Of a stretch of 64,000 nucleotides of DNA, positions 51,846 to 61,838 are shown piece by piece; position 1 is the first letter of the stretch; every line of letters starts with the position of its first letter. The notes below the pieces were generated by a model. It was not told where the DNA came from, did not search any database, and saw nothing but the letters and a program-made list of their open reading frames with translations. The DNA lies in NCBI RefSeq assembly GCF_000300005.1, contig NC_018691.1, positions 2,356,001 to 2,420,000 of the forward strand, given 5' to 3'. The position numbers were made by a program, and so were the translations under genes. The DNA comes from Alloalcanivorax dieselolei B5 (GTDB lineage: Bacteria > Pseudomonadota > Gammaproteobacteria > Pseudomonadales > Alcanivoracaceae).

Positions 51846-53681
51846 ATGCGTGATCTGCTTCCGTATTACGAACGGGAACTCGGCTTTCTACGCCGGTATG
51901 GCAAGGAATTTGCCGAGCGTTACCCCAAAATTGCCAGCCGTCTGCTGCTGTCGGCTGACGTCAGTGAAGATCCCCATGTGGAACGGCTGATTGAGTCGTT
52001 CGCATTATTGAGCGCGCGTATTTCGAAAAAGCTCGATGATGATTTTCCGGAATTCACCGATGCGCTGCTTGACGTGCTGTACCCGCACTACTTGCGCCCG
52101 TTCCCGTCATGTTCGATTGCCCGCTTCGATGTCGGAAACGCCCTGTCGACACTCAGCGAGCCACTACGCATTCCGCGGGGCACGGCGCTGCGTTCGCGGC
52201 CGGTACGAGGGGTAAATTGCCGCTTCCGCACGGCCTATGATGTCACGCTGGTGCCGATTGTGTTGACCGAGGCCGTCTACCGCCCGGTAATGCGGGCTCC
52301 AATGGCGATGGGCGGCGTTGGCGCGGGGCAGGGCCAGCTTTCTCTACGATTCGAGCTGGCCTCCACACAGTTGTCGTTCGACACGCTTGGCGTGGACACC
52401 ATAAGACTGTTCACCGACGGCGAGCCTTCCTTCTGTGCCGCGCTTCGCGACGCGCTTGCCTATGGCATCGGCGCCACCTATGTGGAAGCGGACGACAGCG
52501 GACGATGGTTCGCGGTGGACCAGACACCGATACGGCAGGTCGGGTTCGATGACGAGGAATCCTTGATCGATTATCCGAGTCGCTCCCATCCGGCTTATCG
52601 TCTGCTGACCGAACTGTTTGCCTTTCCGGAAAAATTCGGTTTCTTCGATCTCGATATAAAATCGCTGTCGTCCATGGCATCCGGCAGTTTTACCGTCCAT
52701 TTCGCGCTGGATGCGCCGCACACCGACGGAGAGCAACAGCAGTTGCTTGAGGGGCTCGGCAGGGACAATGTGCTGCTGGGATGTTCACCGGTGGTGAATC
52801 TGTTCCGCCAGCGGGGCGAGCCGATCCACGTGCATGAACGCCAGGCCAGCTATCCGGTGGTGGCCGACGCCCGCAATGCCTTTGCTCACGAGATTTACTC
52901 CATCGACACGGTGAAACGGGTGCGGCAAACGCCGTTGGGAGAGGATATCCAGACCTTCCGCCCGTTCTATTCCCTGCACCACGGTGAGGATGCCGGCGGT
53001 GAGGGGCTTTACTGGATGGCCAGACGGGATGAGGAGCTGGCCGAACAGAGCCCTGGTTACGAAACCGAGATCACCTTCGTCGATCTGCGTTTCAATCCGA
53101 CCGTACCCAAGACGGATGTGGTGGGTCTGGACCTGACCTGCACCAACCGGGATCTGCCCAGCCACCTGGCCTACGGTGTCGGTGGCGGCGATCTGACCAT
53201 GGAAACCGACACTTCGGTGAAAAGCATCACCATGCTGCGCAAACCTTCGCGCCCGCGCCGATTCATCGGCGGCAGAAATGCACACTGGCGGTTGATCTCC
53301 CATTTGTCCCTCAATCATCTTTCGATTGCTGGCAGCGGCCTGCCAGCGTTGAAAGAGATGCTGTCACTTTACGATCTGTCCTCGGCGGCGGTGGCACGAC
53401 GGCAGATTGAAGGGCTGATCGAGGTGCAGCACCGTCCGGTCACCAGCTGGTTACCGGGCCGGCCTTTCGCGGCGGTGGCAAGGGGAGTGGAAATCAATCT
53501 CACCATTGATGAAAGCAGCTTCGTCGGCACCGGGCTGTCGGCTTTCGTGGCCGCCCTGGACCGCTTCTTTGGTCTTTATGTCCATGCCAACAGCTTCACC
53601 CAGTTGAACATCCTTTCCCGTCAAAGCAATGAGGTACTGATTCAATGCCCTCCCCGAAGCGGCGAATCGACGCTGGTATAG
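51846..53681 (+). CDS. tssF: TssF, T6SS baseplate subunit
   Basis: A 611-residue baseplate protein, full length. The N-terminus LLPYYERELGFLRRYGKEFAERYPKIASRL and PHVERLIESFALLSARISKKLDDDFPEFTDALLDVLYPHYLRPFPS are diagnostic. It forms the (TssF)2TssG wedge. Its end overlaps the tssG start by 37 bp. Confidence 0.97.
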   Translation: MRDLLPYYERELGFLRRYGKEFAERYPKIASRLLLSADVSEDPHVERLIESFALLSARISKKLDDDFPEFTDALLDVLYPHYLRPFPSCSIARFDVGNALSTLSEPLRIPRGTALRSRPVRGVNCRFRTAYDVTLVPIVLTEAVYRPVMRAPMAMGGVGAGQGQLSLRFELASTQLSFDTLGVDTIRLFTDGEPSFCAALRDALAYGIGATYVEADDSGRWFAVDQTPIRQVGFDDEESLIDYPSRSHPAYRLLTELFAFPEKFGFFDLDIKSLSSMASGSFTVHFALDAPHTDGEQQQLLEGLGRDNVLLGCSPVVNLFRQRGEPIHVHERQASYPVVADARNAFAHEIYSIDTVKRVRQTPLGEDIQTFRPFYSLHHGEDAGGEGLYWMARRDEELAEQSPGYETEITFVDLRFNPTVPKTDVVGLDLTCTNRDLPSHLAYGVGGGDLTMETDTSVKSITMLRKPSRPRRFIGGRNAHWRLISHLSLNHLSIAGSGLPALKEMLSLYDLSSAAVARRQIEGLIEVQHRPVTSWLPGRPFAAVARGVEINLTIDESSFVGTGLSAFVAALDRFFGLYVHANSFTQLNILSRQSNEVLIQCPPRSGESTLV

Positions 53682-54739
53682 CCCAGCAGTTGCTCAGTGA
53701 GCCTCACCGCTTTGGGTTTTTCCAGTCGGTGCGGATCATCGAGCAGTTGTTCAGGCGCCAAACGCGCAGCGCGGATGACGACGCGGTGGCCCGGCACATG
53801 CGCTTTGGCAGCAGCCTGTCTTTGGGTTTTCCCGCCAGTGAACTGGAGAAACTGGAGGCCTGGTCGGAAGAAGGGGAGCGACTGGACCGGCCCGGGGCGG
53901 TGGATTACACCCTGACCATGGAAAAACTGGGCAAAGTCCAGTTGACGCCGAGTTTCATGGGCCTGCTTGGCGTCAAGGGCGCCTTGCCCTGGCATTACGG
54001 CGAATGGCTGCATGAGCGGGAGATTTTTCAGCGAGACCGGGCCGCCCGCGCCTTTCTTGATATTTTCACCAACCGGGCGGTGGCGCTGCATTACGGGGCC
54101 TGGAAGAAGTACCGGCTGGCGATCCAATATGAGTTGGATCAACGAGAACGCTTCCTGCCCTTACTGTTGTCGCTGGCCGGCGTCGGCGTACCCGGGCTGC
54201 GAGACCGGTTGAATGAGGCTCCGGGCGCGATTCCGGATCAGGCGGTGGCCTTCCATGCCGCCACGGTGGGGCAGCGGCCGGTGGCGGCGGTGCAGATGCA
54301 ACGTTTGTTGGCCGATTACTTTCAGGTGCCAATCAAAGTAGAGCAGTTCATCGGCGCCTGGTATGAGATTCCCGAGCAACAGCGCACCCGTCTGGGGGCG
54401 AGTAATGCCCGGCTTGGTGTCGGCGCCGTGGCGGGCGAACGGGTTTGGCAACGGGACCTGAGGATGCGTTTGGTGGTGGGACCTTTGGCGAAGGACAGCT
54501 TTGACGCCTTCCTGCCCGGTGGTGAAGCCGCCCAGGCGCTGGAAAAGTGGTTGACCATGCTGACCGGCGCCAGCCTTGAGTATGAAGTTCGCCTGGTGCT
54601 GAAAGCGGAAGAAATTAACGGATGCCTGCTGGGTGATCCGGAGCGGGGCGGGCGTCTCGGCTGGGACGGGTTCCTGTCCACGCGCCAGGATGCCGGCATC
54701 CGCACGGATACGACTTACGGTATCCATACACTTCAATGA
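53645..54739 (+). CDS. tssG: TssG, T6SS baseplate subunit
   Basis: A 364-residue TssG (DUF1305 family). Seen: LLSEPHRFGFFQSVRIIEQLF, MRFGSSLSLGFPASELEKLE, LTPSFMGLLGVKGALPWHYGEWLHER, and FLDIFTNRAVALHYGAWKKYRLAIQYE. It partners TssF and TssK in the wedge. Confidence 0.96.
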   Translation: MPSPKRRIDAGIAQQLLSEPHRFGFFQSVRIIEQLFRRQTRSADDDAVARHMRFGSSLSLGFPASELEKLEAWSEEGERLDRPGAVDYTLTMEKLGKVQLTPSFMGLLGVKGALPWHYGEWLHEREIFQRDRAARAFLDIFTNRAVALHYGAWKKYRLAIQYELDQRERFLPLLLSLAGVGVPGLRDRLNEAPGAIPDQAVAFHAATVGQRPVAAVQMQRLLADYFQVPIKVEQFIGAWYEIPEQQRTRLGASNARLGVGAVAGERVWQRDLRMRLVVGPLAKDSFDAFLPGGEAAQALEKWLTMLTGASLEYEVRLVLKAEEINGCLLGDPERGGRLGWDGFLSTRQDAGIRTDTTYGIHTLQ

Positions 54740-54778
54740 AGGACGCAACGATGACCGGCAAGGAGCGTAAGCCGCGCC

Positions 54779-57481
54779 ATGAGCATTAACCTGAAAACAC
54801 TGATCAGCAAACTCAACGACCGCTGCCGGCAGGCGGCGGAGAGGGCCGCCAGCCTGTGCATGGCCGCGGGACATTACGAAGTCGATCTGGAGCATTTGTT
54901 CGTGGCGTTGCTGGAGCAGCCACAAAGCGATCTGGTTCTGGTAGCACGCCGTAGCGGCATAGCGCCGGATGCACTGGAACGAGACCTTCGCGTTGAGATG
55001 GAAAGACTGAAAACCGGTAATCAGCGTACCCCGGTGTTCTCTCCGCATCTGCCGACACTGTTCGAACATGCCTGGCTGCTGGCCTCGCTGGATTCCGGCA
55101 CCACCCGTATCCGCAGCGGGCATCTGTTGCTGGCGTTGTTGACGGAACCGGACCTCTCTCGCCTGGCGCAACGCAGTTCCGCGCTATTTACCCGGTTTGA
55201 TCTGGAGCAACTCAAGCACGACTTCGACAAAATGACGGAAGGGTCGGAGGAAGGGCATCGTGATGCACCTCTGACGGAAGACGCGCCCAGCGAGGAAGGC
55301 GAGGGCAAAGCGCTCGGCAAGACGCCGGCTCTGGATCAGTTCACCCAGAATCTCACTGACCGGGCCCGGGAAGGCGCCATTGACCCAGTCATCGGCCGTG
55401 ATGGTGAGATCCGTCAGTTGGTGGACATCCTCATGCGCCGGCGTCAGAACAACCCGATCCTCACCGGTGAAGCCGGGGTGGGCAAAACGGCGGTGGTGGA
55501 AGGGCTGGCGTTGCGGATCGCGGCCGACGATGTGCCGGAACCGCTCAAGGGCGTGGCGTTGCACGTCCTTGATATGGGCTTGTTGCAAGCCGGTGCCAGT
55601 GTCAAAGGTGAGTTCGAGAACCGGCTCAAGACGGTGATTGACGAGGTCAAGAAAAGCGCCCATCCGATCATCCTTTTCATCGACGAAGCCCATACCCTGA
55701 TCGGTGCCGGCGGCCAGGCCGGCCAGAACGATGCCGCCAATCTGTTGAAGCCGGCACTGGCCCGCGGCGAGCTGCGCACCATCGCCGCCACCACCTGGAG
55801 TGAGTATAAGCGCTACTTCGAAAAAGACGCGGCGCTGGCCCGGCGCTTCCAGGTAGTGAAGGTGGATGAACCCAGTGAAGACCTGGCCGCTGCCATGCTG
55901 CGTGCCATGGTTCCATTGATGGAGCAGCATTTTGGTGTGCGCATCCTCGACGAAGCCGTTACCGAGGCGGTGAGATTGTCGCACCGTTACATCAGCGGCC
56001 GGCAACTGCCGGACAAGGCGGTATCGGTATTGGATACCGCCTGCGCCAAAGTCGCGCTGGGGCAGGGCGCCACGCCCGCCGCTATCGAGGACGCCGACAA
56101 ATATCTTCAACGCCTGGACCAGGAAATCGCCGCGCTGTCCCGGGACGAGCAGGCCGGGGCCTCCCACGGAGAACGCCTGGCGGATTTGGAAAGCGAGCGG
56201 GCGGAGACCCAGGACCGCATCGTTACTCTGCGGGAACGTCTCGACCGGGAAGTGGCATTGGTACAGAGCATCCAGCAGCGACGGGATGGCCGGGAGGAGG
56301 CGGCGGCCGCTGGCCAGGCCGGTCCCGATCACAGTATCCCCGAGCTGTTATCCCGGTTGCGGGAGGTGCAAGGCGAGACGCCCATGGTGCCTTTGCAAGC
56401 CGACGGCTCGGTGGTGGCGGAGATCGTCTCCAATTGGACCGGGATTCCCCTGGGCCGCATGGTCAAGGATGAGATCGCGACCATTTCCAATCTGTCCGCT
56501 CTGTTGGCGGAGCGGGTTACCGGACAACAGCATGCACTGGATGCCATTGCGCAACGGGTGCGCACCGCCACCGCCAGGCTGGAAGATCCCAACAAGCCCA
56601 GAGGCGTGTTTCTGTTCGTCGGGCCCTCCGGCGTGGGTAAAACCGAAACCGCGCTGGCACTGGCCGACATTCTCTACGGTGGCGAGCGCAAGCTGATCAC
56701 CATCAATATGAGCGAGTATCAGGAAGCGCATACGGTTTCCGGCCTGAAAGGCTCGCCACCCGGGTATGTGGGTTACGGCGAGGGTGGGGTGCTGACCGAA
56801 GCGGTACGCCGCAATCCCTATAGCGTGGTGTTGCTGGACGAAGTGGAGAAGGCGCATCCGGACGTACTGGAAATGTTTTTCCAGGTCTTCGACAAGGGCG
56901 TGATGGACGATGCCGAAGGGCGCGAAATCGATTTCCGCAACACTCTGATCATTCTTACGTCCAACGTCGGCTCCTCGCAGATCATGCAATCCTGTCTGAA
57001 CCAGGAAGCACAACAACTGCCCGACCCGGAGGCACTCCATGAACTGTTGCGGCCGGCGCTTTACAAGGCCTTCAAACCCGCCTTCCTGGGACGGCTCAAA
57101 GTGGTGCCGTACTACCCGATCAGCGATGACGTCCTGGTCCGCATCATCGAGATGAAACTGGACCGCATCGCGCGCCGGGTGGCGGAGAATCATGGCGCCC
57201 TGTTCGAATGGGACGACGCCTTGGCGGAATCGGTGCTGGCCCGTTGCACCGAGGTGGACAGCGGCGCTCGCAATGTGGACCACATTCTCAACGGCACGCT
57301 TTTGCCGGAAATTGCCGAGTCCGTCCTCGCCGCCATGGCCGAGGGCGCTAAAATAGCCAGTATCCGGGTGACCGCGGATGACAACGGTGATTTTCAATAC
57401 ACGGTAACGCCGGAAGGCGTGCCGTCAACCGGAGCCGAGTCTCCACAAATCTTGTCCTTTCATCACAGGAGTGAATCATGA
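54779..57481 (+). CDS. tssH: TssH (ClpV), AAA+ ATPase that recycles the sheath
   Basis: A 900-residue class 1 AAA+ unfoldase. Residues 1-150 are the N-domain that binds TssC, then two AAA+ modules with Walker A GEAGVGKTAV and GPSGVGKTET, Walker B ILFIDEAHT and VLLDEVEKAH, and the coiled-coil middle domain between them (about 430-540). It lacks the ClpP-binding loop. AAGGAG is a rather long 13 bases upstream of the ATG. Its stop overlaps the next gene by ATGA. Confidence 0.96.
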   Translation: MSINLKTLISKLNDRCRQAAERAASLCMAAGHYEVDLEHLFVALLEQPQSDLVLVARRSGIAPDALERDLRVEMERLKTGNQRTPVFSPHLPTLFEHAWLLASLDSGTTRIRSGHLLLALLTEPDLSRLAQRSSALFTRFDLEQLKHDFDKMTEGSEEGHRDAPLTEDAPSEEGEGKALGKTPALDQFTQNLTDRAREGAIDPVIGRDGEIRQLVDILMRRRQNNPILTGEAGVGKTAVVEGLALRIAADDVPEPLKGVALHVLDMGLLQAGASVKGEFENRLKTVIDEVKKSAHPIILFIDEAHTLIGAGGQAGQNDAANLLKPALARGELRTIAATTWSEYKRYFEKDAALARRFQVVKVDEPSEDLAAAMLRAMVPLMEQHFGVRILDEAVTEAVRLSHRYISGRQLPDKAVSVLDTACAKVALGQGATPAAIEDADKYLQRLDQEIAALSRDEQAGASHGERLADLESERAETQDRIVTLRERLDREVALVQSIQQRRDGREEAAAAGQAGPDHSIPELLSRLREVQGETPMVPLQADGSVVAEIVSNWTGIPLGRMVKDEIATISNLSALLAERVTGQQHALDAIAQRVRTATARLEDPNKPRGVFLFVGPSGVGKTETALALADILYGGERKLITINMSEYQEAHTVSGLKGSPPGYVGYGEGGVLTEAVRRNPYSVVLLDEVEKAHPDVLEMFFQVFDKGVMDDAEGREIDFRNTLIILTSNVGSSQIMQSCLNQEAQQLPDPEALHELLRPALYKAFKPAFLGRLKVVPYYPISDDVLVRIIEMKLDRIARRVAENHGALFEWDDALAESVLARCTEVDSGARNVDHILNGTLLPEIAESVLAAMAEGAKIASIRVTADDNGDFQYTVTPEGVPSTGAESPQILSFHHRSES

Positions 57482-57828
57482 CCGTCTATGGAGTGGATCA
57501 GGAAAAAACCACCGCCAACTGCGACGCGGGCCCCAGTATCGGCCGGAACAGGCCGTTGGATGAAGTGCGCCGCTGGCATCGCGTGGCCCCGGGGCATGTG
57601 GTCGAGTTGCTGGTGGAATCGCCCATCGAACAGCGTCATCAGGCACGTCAACTGCTCGGCATGATGGAACACATGCCCTGGCGGATTCAGGCGCCGGCTC
57701 AGGCACAGGATCGGGCCGGGCGGCTGGTCAGCAACGTAAGATTGATCGTGCTGACGATCGCCGGCCGAAATCACCAGTTGCATTGTTCCGAATCCCCTTC
57801 GCTTCAATTGGAGCGGATCTCGGCGTAA
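57478..57828 (+). CDS. Small T6SS-locus protein of unknown function
   Basis: A 116-residue soluble protein that I do not recognise. No signal peptide or membrane segment. Residues 27-85 look like a helix-rich core with RRWHRVAPGHVVELLVESPIEQRHQARQLLGMMEH. Translationally coupled to tssH by ATGA and 67 bp ahead of vgrG, so it is very likely expressed with the apparatus. It might be a baseplate or VgrG-loading accessory; that is a guess from position alone. Confidence 0.65.
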   Translation: MTVYGVDQEKTTANCDAGPSIGRNRPLDEVRRWHRVAPGHVVELLVESPIEQRHQARQLLGMMEHMPWRIQAPAQAQDRAGRLVSNVRLIVLTIAGRNHQLHCSESPSLQLERISA

Positions 57829-57895
57829 CCGGGAGCCGGATGGCGCTGCCTTACGCGGAGTGAGGCAACGGGAAAATCGATAAGGGACCGCTGAC

Positions 57896-60862
57896 ATGGA
57901 TGTGATTGCCAGTCTGATGAGTGCGTTGTCCGCGCCGGGGCAGGGCGCTCGTTTATTGCAGCTCCAAACCCCGTTGGGGCCGGATGTTCTGGTGCCGGAA
58001 AGCTGCCACGGCATTGAGGCGGTTTCCGGCGCTGGTGTCTCCGCCGGCGCCGGCTTTCGCTTTGACATCACGGCACTGTCGGTGGACGCCCGTCTGCAGG
58101 CGGACGACCTGCTCGGGCAGCCGGTTCTGCTGACATTGCTCACCGCGGACTCACGGACGGATCGCCGCCCCTTCCATGGTCATGTAACCCATTTCGAGTA
58201 TCTGGAGAGCAACGGTGGCCTGGCCCGTTATGCGCTGGTGATCGAGCCGTGGACCGTGTTTCTGCAGCAGTGGGTGGACAGTCATGTCTATCAGGACATG
58301 ACGGCCATGGAAGCCCTCGACACCCTGTTCGGGCGATTGGCGGCCCGTGGTGGCGTGGTTGCGCCCCGCTGGCGCTGGGAATTGGCGGACAACGCGCTTT
58401 ACCTCCGGCACAGTCTCGCCGCGCAACTGGAGGAAGACGGTCTGGACTTCATGACCCGAATCCTGTCGGAGCAGGGGCTGTTTTTCTGGTTCGAGCACCA
58501 GGTCGACAGCCATACGCTGGTGATCGCTGATTATAACAGCGCGTTCTCGGACCTTGGCGGGATCCGCTATCATCGCAGCGATGTCACCGAGCAGGAAGAC
58601 GCCATCCAGCAATGGCGGCCGGGACGCCGCGCCCACGCCGCCGCCATCCGCCGGGCCAGCTGGGATTACCGGTCGCTGAAAACATTGTCCTCGCAACAAA
58701 ACAGCGCGGATATGGCGTGGTCACGGGCGGAGGATGACGACAGCCCCACGGCCTATGCCTGGCACAATCAGGCGGAAACCGAATGGCGTAGCCGCCGCCA
58801 CATTGAAGTCCTGGAAGCCGCCGGAAAACGGGTGGAAGGGAATGGAACCTGGCGGCGTCTGCGTCCCGGCGGGCAATTCCAGCTTCATCAGCACCCCGGA
58901 TACGCAGAGGATGCCACCTTCCTCTGTCTGGCGGTAACACACGATGCTCGCAACAATTTAAGCTCGGATCTGATGGCGCAAGCCGATCAGCGATTCGAGA
59001 CGCCACGGCCTGACTTTCCTGATGCGCCTGAGCGTCTCGGTGGCAGTGCCTTGCCATCTCCGGGCAGCGCACCGGAGTCTGATTTTTACCGTAATGATTT
59101 CGTCGCTCTGCAGGTGGATACGCCTTTTCGCCCCTTGGATACCAGGTCACGTCACGGCCAGTCCCGGATCCGTGGCCGGGGCCTGCACAGCGCGGTGGTG
59201 ACCGCGGACAGTACGCCGGTGCACACCGACCGTGATCATCGCATCAAGATGCAATACCCCTGGCAACGAGGCGAAGGCGCCAGTAGTGGGGAATCCCACC
59301 CTGAAAACGGCATCGACAACGCTCCGGCCAGCGGTGGCGCCTGGACCTGGGTACGCACACTGACTCCATGGGCCGGCGAGGATTGGGGCGGTGTCGCCGT
59401 GCCCCGAACCGGACAGGAAAGTCTCACCCTGTTTCTGGAAGGCCAGCCGGAAAGACCCGTCGCCATCGGTACTGTTTACAACGGCCAGGGCAATGACGAG
59501 GCTCAACATAATCAGGTTGGAGGCGGTCTCGCCGGTGCCACGGGTAACGCCGCCCCCTGGTTCAGCGGAAACGATCACAAAGCGGTCTACACCGGTCTGA
59601 AGAGCCAGGCACTCTCCGCCAGTCAGCAAGGTAACAGCGGCCACCAATGGCTACTGATGGACAGCACCGAAGGTCAGGCCCGTACCGAAGCCGGCAGCAC
59701 CCAACATCAGAGCCGTTTGAGCCTGGGCCACCTGAAAGGCGGGAATGACAACCTGCGGCAAGGAGAAAGAGGCTTTGGCGCCGACCTGAACACCACATCC
59801 ACCGGAGCCCTTCGGGCCGGACAAGGTGTCCTGCTCAGCACGGAGGCGGGGCAATGGCAAATGAGCACCGATGGCGCGCAGGCGCGGCTGCAGGGCAATG
59901 CGGAGCTGTTGAAGACGCTCAACGACGCCGCGCGCAACCAGAACGCCGGGCAGGCAGGCGAAGCCGACGAATTGCCTTCCCAGAGATCATTAAGCAGCGT
60001 ATTAACCACGCTCAAAGACACCCGGTCCGGCTCCGGAGGAGAGCAGGGCGGTGACGGCTCACCGCCCGGCTGGTCCCGTCCGCTGATCGTCGCCACCAGC
60101 CCGGATGGGCTGGCCAGCGTCACTCAGCAGGCACAAACTTGGATGGCGGGTACCACCACCACGCTGGTCAGCGGCGCGGACATCAACTGGATGAGCAAGA
60201 ACCGCACCGTCATGACCGTGAGCGGCGGACTGAGCCTCTACAACAACGGCGCCTCGCCGGCCAGCGGCAAACCCAACCAGGAAAGCGGGATTCAACTGCA
60301 CGCCGCCCAAGGTAAAGTCAGCGCCCGCGCCCCAAAACAACCCTTGACGCTCGCCGCAGCACAGGATGTCTCCCTGGCCAGCACCAACAGCCAGGCCACC
60401 CTGGCCGCCCCCAACCAACCGCTCCTGCTCGCCTCTGGCGGCGCCTACCTCAAACTCGATGGCGGCAACATCGAGCTAGGTGCTCCGGGCGGCGTGCATT
60501 TGCAGGCGGCGATGAAACAGTTTGTCGGGCCCGGTTCGGGGAGCGCGCAGGCGCAGATGTTGACGGGGGGTGATCTCGATGTTTGTGATGTCAATCTTGA
60601 CGAGGCGGATAAGGCGGGAAGCTGGACTGTTGCTCTAGGGGCAATGGGGGCAGGGGAAGAGCAAAATGTGGGCGCCTATGATGAGGCGTTTCAGTTAACT
60701 GACCAGCAAACAGGCGAACCTCTGGTGAAGGTGCATTACCGTATCGTCAGGGCAGATGGCACGGCTGAAGAGGGGACGACCAATGAACAGGGAATGACCC
60801 ATGTCGTAAATACAGACGTGCCGGAACAACTGACCATCGAAATTGAAGATCTCGAGGCTTGA
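57896..60862 (+). CDS. vgrG: VgrG (TssI) spike protein with transthyretin-like C-terminal extension
   Basis: A 988-residue spike protein. Residues 20-520 are the gp27/gp5-like core (RPFHGHVTHFEYLESNGGLARYALVIEPWTVFLQQ; LDFMTRILSEQGLFFWFEH; WVRTLTPWAGEDWGGVAVPRTGQESLTLFLEG), residues 690-870 a DUF2345-type beta-helix extension, and the last 60 or so residues a transthyretin-like fold resembling a module in the PAAR effector at 34729. Such VgrG tails recruit effectors. AAGGGA stands eight bases before the ATG. GC falls visibly from about 60590 onward. The DUF4123 adaptor and VasX-like effector follow, so this VgrG probably carries that effector. Confidence 0.94.
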   Translation: MDVIASLMSALSAPGQGARLLQLQTPLGPDVLVPESCHGIEAVSGAGVSAGAGFRFDITALSVDARLQADDLLGQPVLLTLLTADSRTDRRPFHGHVTHFEYLESNGGLARYALVIEPWTVFLQQWVDSHVYQDMTAMEALDTLFGRLAARGGVVAPRWRWELADNALYLRHSLAAQLEEDGLDFMTRILSEQGLFFWFEHQVDSHTLVIADYNSAFSDLGGIRYHRSDVTEQEDAIQQWRPGRRAHAAAIRRASWDYRSLKTLSSQQNSADMAWSRAEDDDSPTAYAWHNQAETEWRSRRHIEVLEAAGKRVEGNGTWRRLRPGGQFQLHQHPGYAEDATFLCLAVTHDARNNLSSDLMAQADQRFETPRPDFPDAPERLGGSALPSPGSAPESDFYRNDFVALQVDTPFRPLDTRSRHGQSRIRGRGLHSAVVTADSTPVHTDRDHRIKMQYPWQRGEGASSGESHPENGIDNAPASGGAWTWVRTLTPWAGEDWGGVAVPRTGQESLTLFLEGQPERPVAIGTVYNGQGNDEAQHNQVGGGLAGATGNAAPWFSGNDHKAVYTGLKSQALSASQQGNSGHQWLLMDSTEGQARTEAGSTQHQSRLSLGHLKGGNDNLRQGERGFGADLNTTSTGALRAGQGVLLSTEAGQWQMSTDGAQARLQGNAELLKTLNDAARNQNAGQAGEADELPSQRSLSSVLTTLKDTRSGSGGEQGGDGSPPGWSRPLIVATSPDGLASVTQQAQTWMAGTTTTLVSGADINWMSKNRTVMTVSGGLSLYNNGASPASGKPNQESGIQLHAAQGKVSARAPKQPLTLAAAQDVSLASTNSQATLAAPNQPLLLASGGAYLKLDGGNIELGAPGGVHLQAAMKQFVGPGSGSAQAQMLTGGDLDVCDVNLDEADKAGSWTVALGAMGAGEEQNVGAYDEAFQLTDQQTGEPLVKVHYRIVRADGTAEEGTTNEQGMTHVVNTDVPEQLTIEIEDLEA

Positions 60863-60885
60863 ATAATTTAATAACGGGTCAGGGT

Positions 60886-60954
60886 ATGGATCAATCTTGG
60901 GCTCTAGCCTTGCCGGGATCGGTGATGGGAAGGCCGCAACAGTTTACACTATGA
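60886..60954 (+). other. Displaced N-terminal segment or leader ORF of the DUF4123 gene
   Basis: A 22-codon frame (MDQSWALALPGSVMGRPQQF..) begins 23 bases after vgrG and ends in a TGA that overlaps ATG 60951. Its sequence looks like a natural start of the adaptor. Two bases fewer at CTATGAAT would fuse it in frame with the rest. It may be a frameshift, a sequencing error, or a coupled leader. Confidence 0.45.
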
Positions 60955-61838
60955 ATGGCAATCAGGTTGTGATTCGACGCCAGATGGATGACATGCGATT
61001 CGACGATCTCACCGGCGCAATTGTTAATCCTATTCAGGTTCCCGCTGAAGCCTTGAAGGGACTAAAACCCGTGCCCCTGGCTCCTCAGTCATTGTCTTTG
61101 CAGGCGCAGCGGCTGCCGCAACTGGTATGGTTTGATGATATTCCAGACCCGCTGCGCGAGGCGTTGCCTAAGCGCATTGAGTATTGGAGGCGCAAAGGGG
61201 TGACGTTGCTTTGCGCATTAGTGGCTACAACGGCCAGTGTTGATGCCGTTACACGTCATCTCCAAGATCTGTTTTTTGCGCCTGCCTCTGACGATGGGAC
61301 TGTTGCTTTGCGGCGATTTTATGACCCAAGAGTTTTCTCGCACCTCCCCTGGATACTGGATCGCCGCCAGATGATGTCCGTAATGGGGCCGATCAATGTA
61401 TGGGCCTGGCCGGATGGGAGCGGGGGCTGGCAATATCATAAGAATGACGGCATGTTCGCTTTATCCAGGCCAAGCGTCGCTCGACTGAATTTTAGCCAAA
61501 AACAGAAAGTGACACTGTCACGACTCCCTTTGATAAATCAAGTATCAGAGGGGCTGTCTGCTTCCGCACCTGATTTCGATCAGGATGCAACCTTCTTTCG
61601 AACCGTCGATCAACTGCTGTCAGAGGCGAAAGAAAAGGGGATCGTGGATGACCGGGACTGTCGGTTGTATGTGACTCAGGCGTTCCAATTCGGTCCGGAC
61701 ATTCATAAGCATCCCGACATGGAAGCGCGCTGTATCAAGGCGACATCAAGCACTATCTCTTATGTTGAGGCCTGCTCTGATCTTAGCGACGAGATGCTGG
61801 CTCATTACGCGGTTGAAGGGAAAAGGGAGGTTCTATGA
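60951..61838 (+). CDS. DUF4123-type T6SS effector chaperone/adaptor (VasW/Tap-1-like)
   Basis: About 295 residues. The C-terminal half has the DUF4123 pattern (TLLCALVATTASVDAVTRHLQDLFF...VALRRFYDPRVFSHLPWIL...MGPINVWAWPDGSGGW). These adaptors load an effector on the VgrG tip; in Vibrio cholerae VasW does so for VasX. Here it sits between vgrG and a VasX-like gene and overlaps the latter by ATGA. The start is unclear: ATG 60951 lacks a ribosome site, a TTG at 60897 is in frame, and a displaced N-terminal piece lies upstream. GC is lower than in the T6SS core. Confidence 0.75.
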   Translation: MNGNQVVIRRQMDDMRFDDLTGAIVNPIQVPAEALKGLKPVPLAPQSLSLQAQRLPQLVWFDDIPDPLREALPKRIEYWRRKGVTLLCALVATTASVDAVTRHLQDLFFAPASDDGTVALRRFYDPRVFSHLPWILDRRQMMSVMGPINVWAWPDGSGGWQYHKNDGMFALSRPSVARLNFSQKQKVTLSRLPLINQVSEGLSASAPDFDQDATFFRTVDQLLSEAKEKGIVDDRDCRLYVTQAFQFGPDIHKHPDMEARCIKATSSTISYVEACSDLSDEMLAHYAVEGKREVL

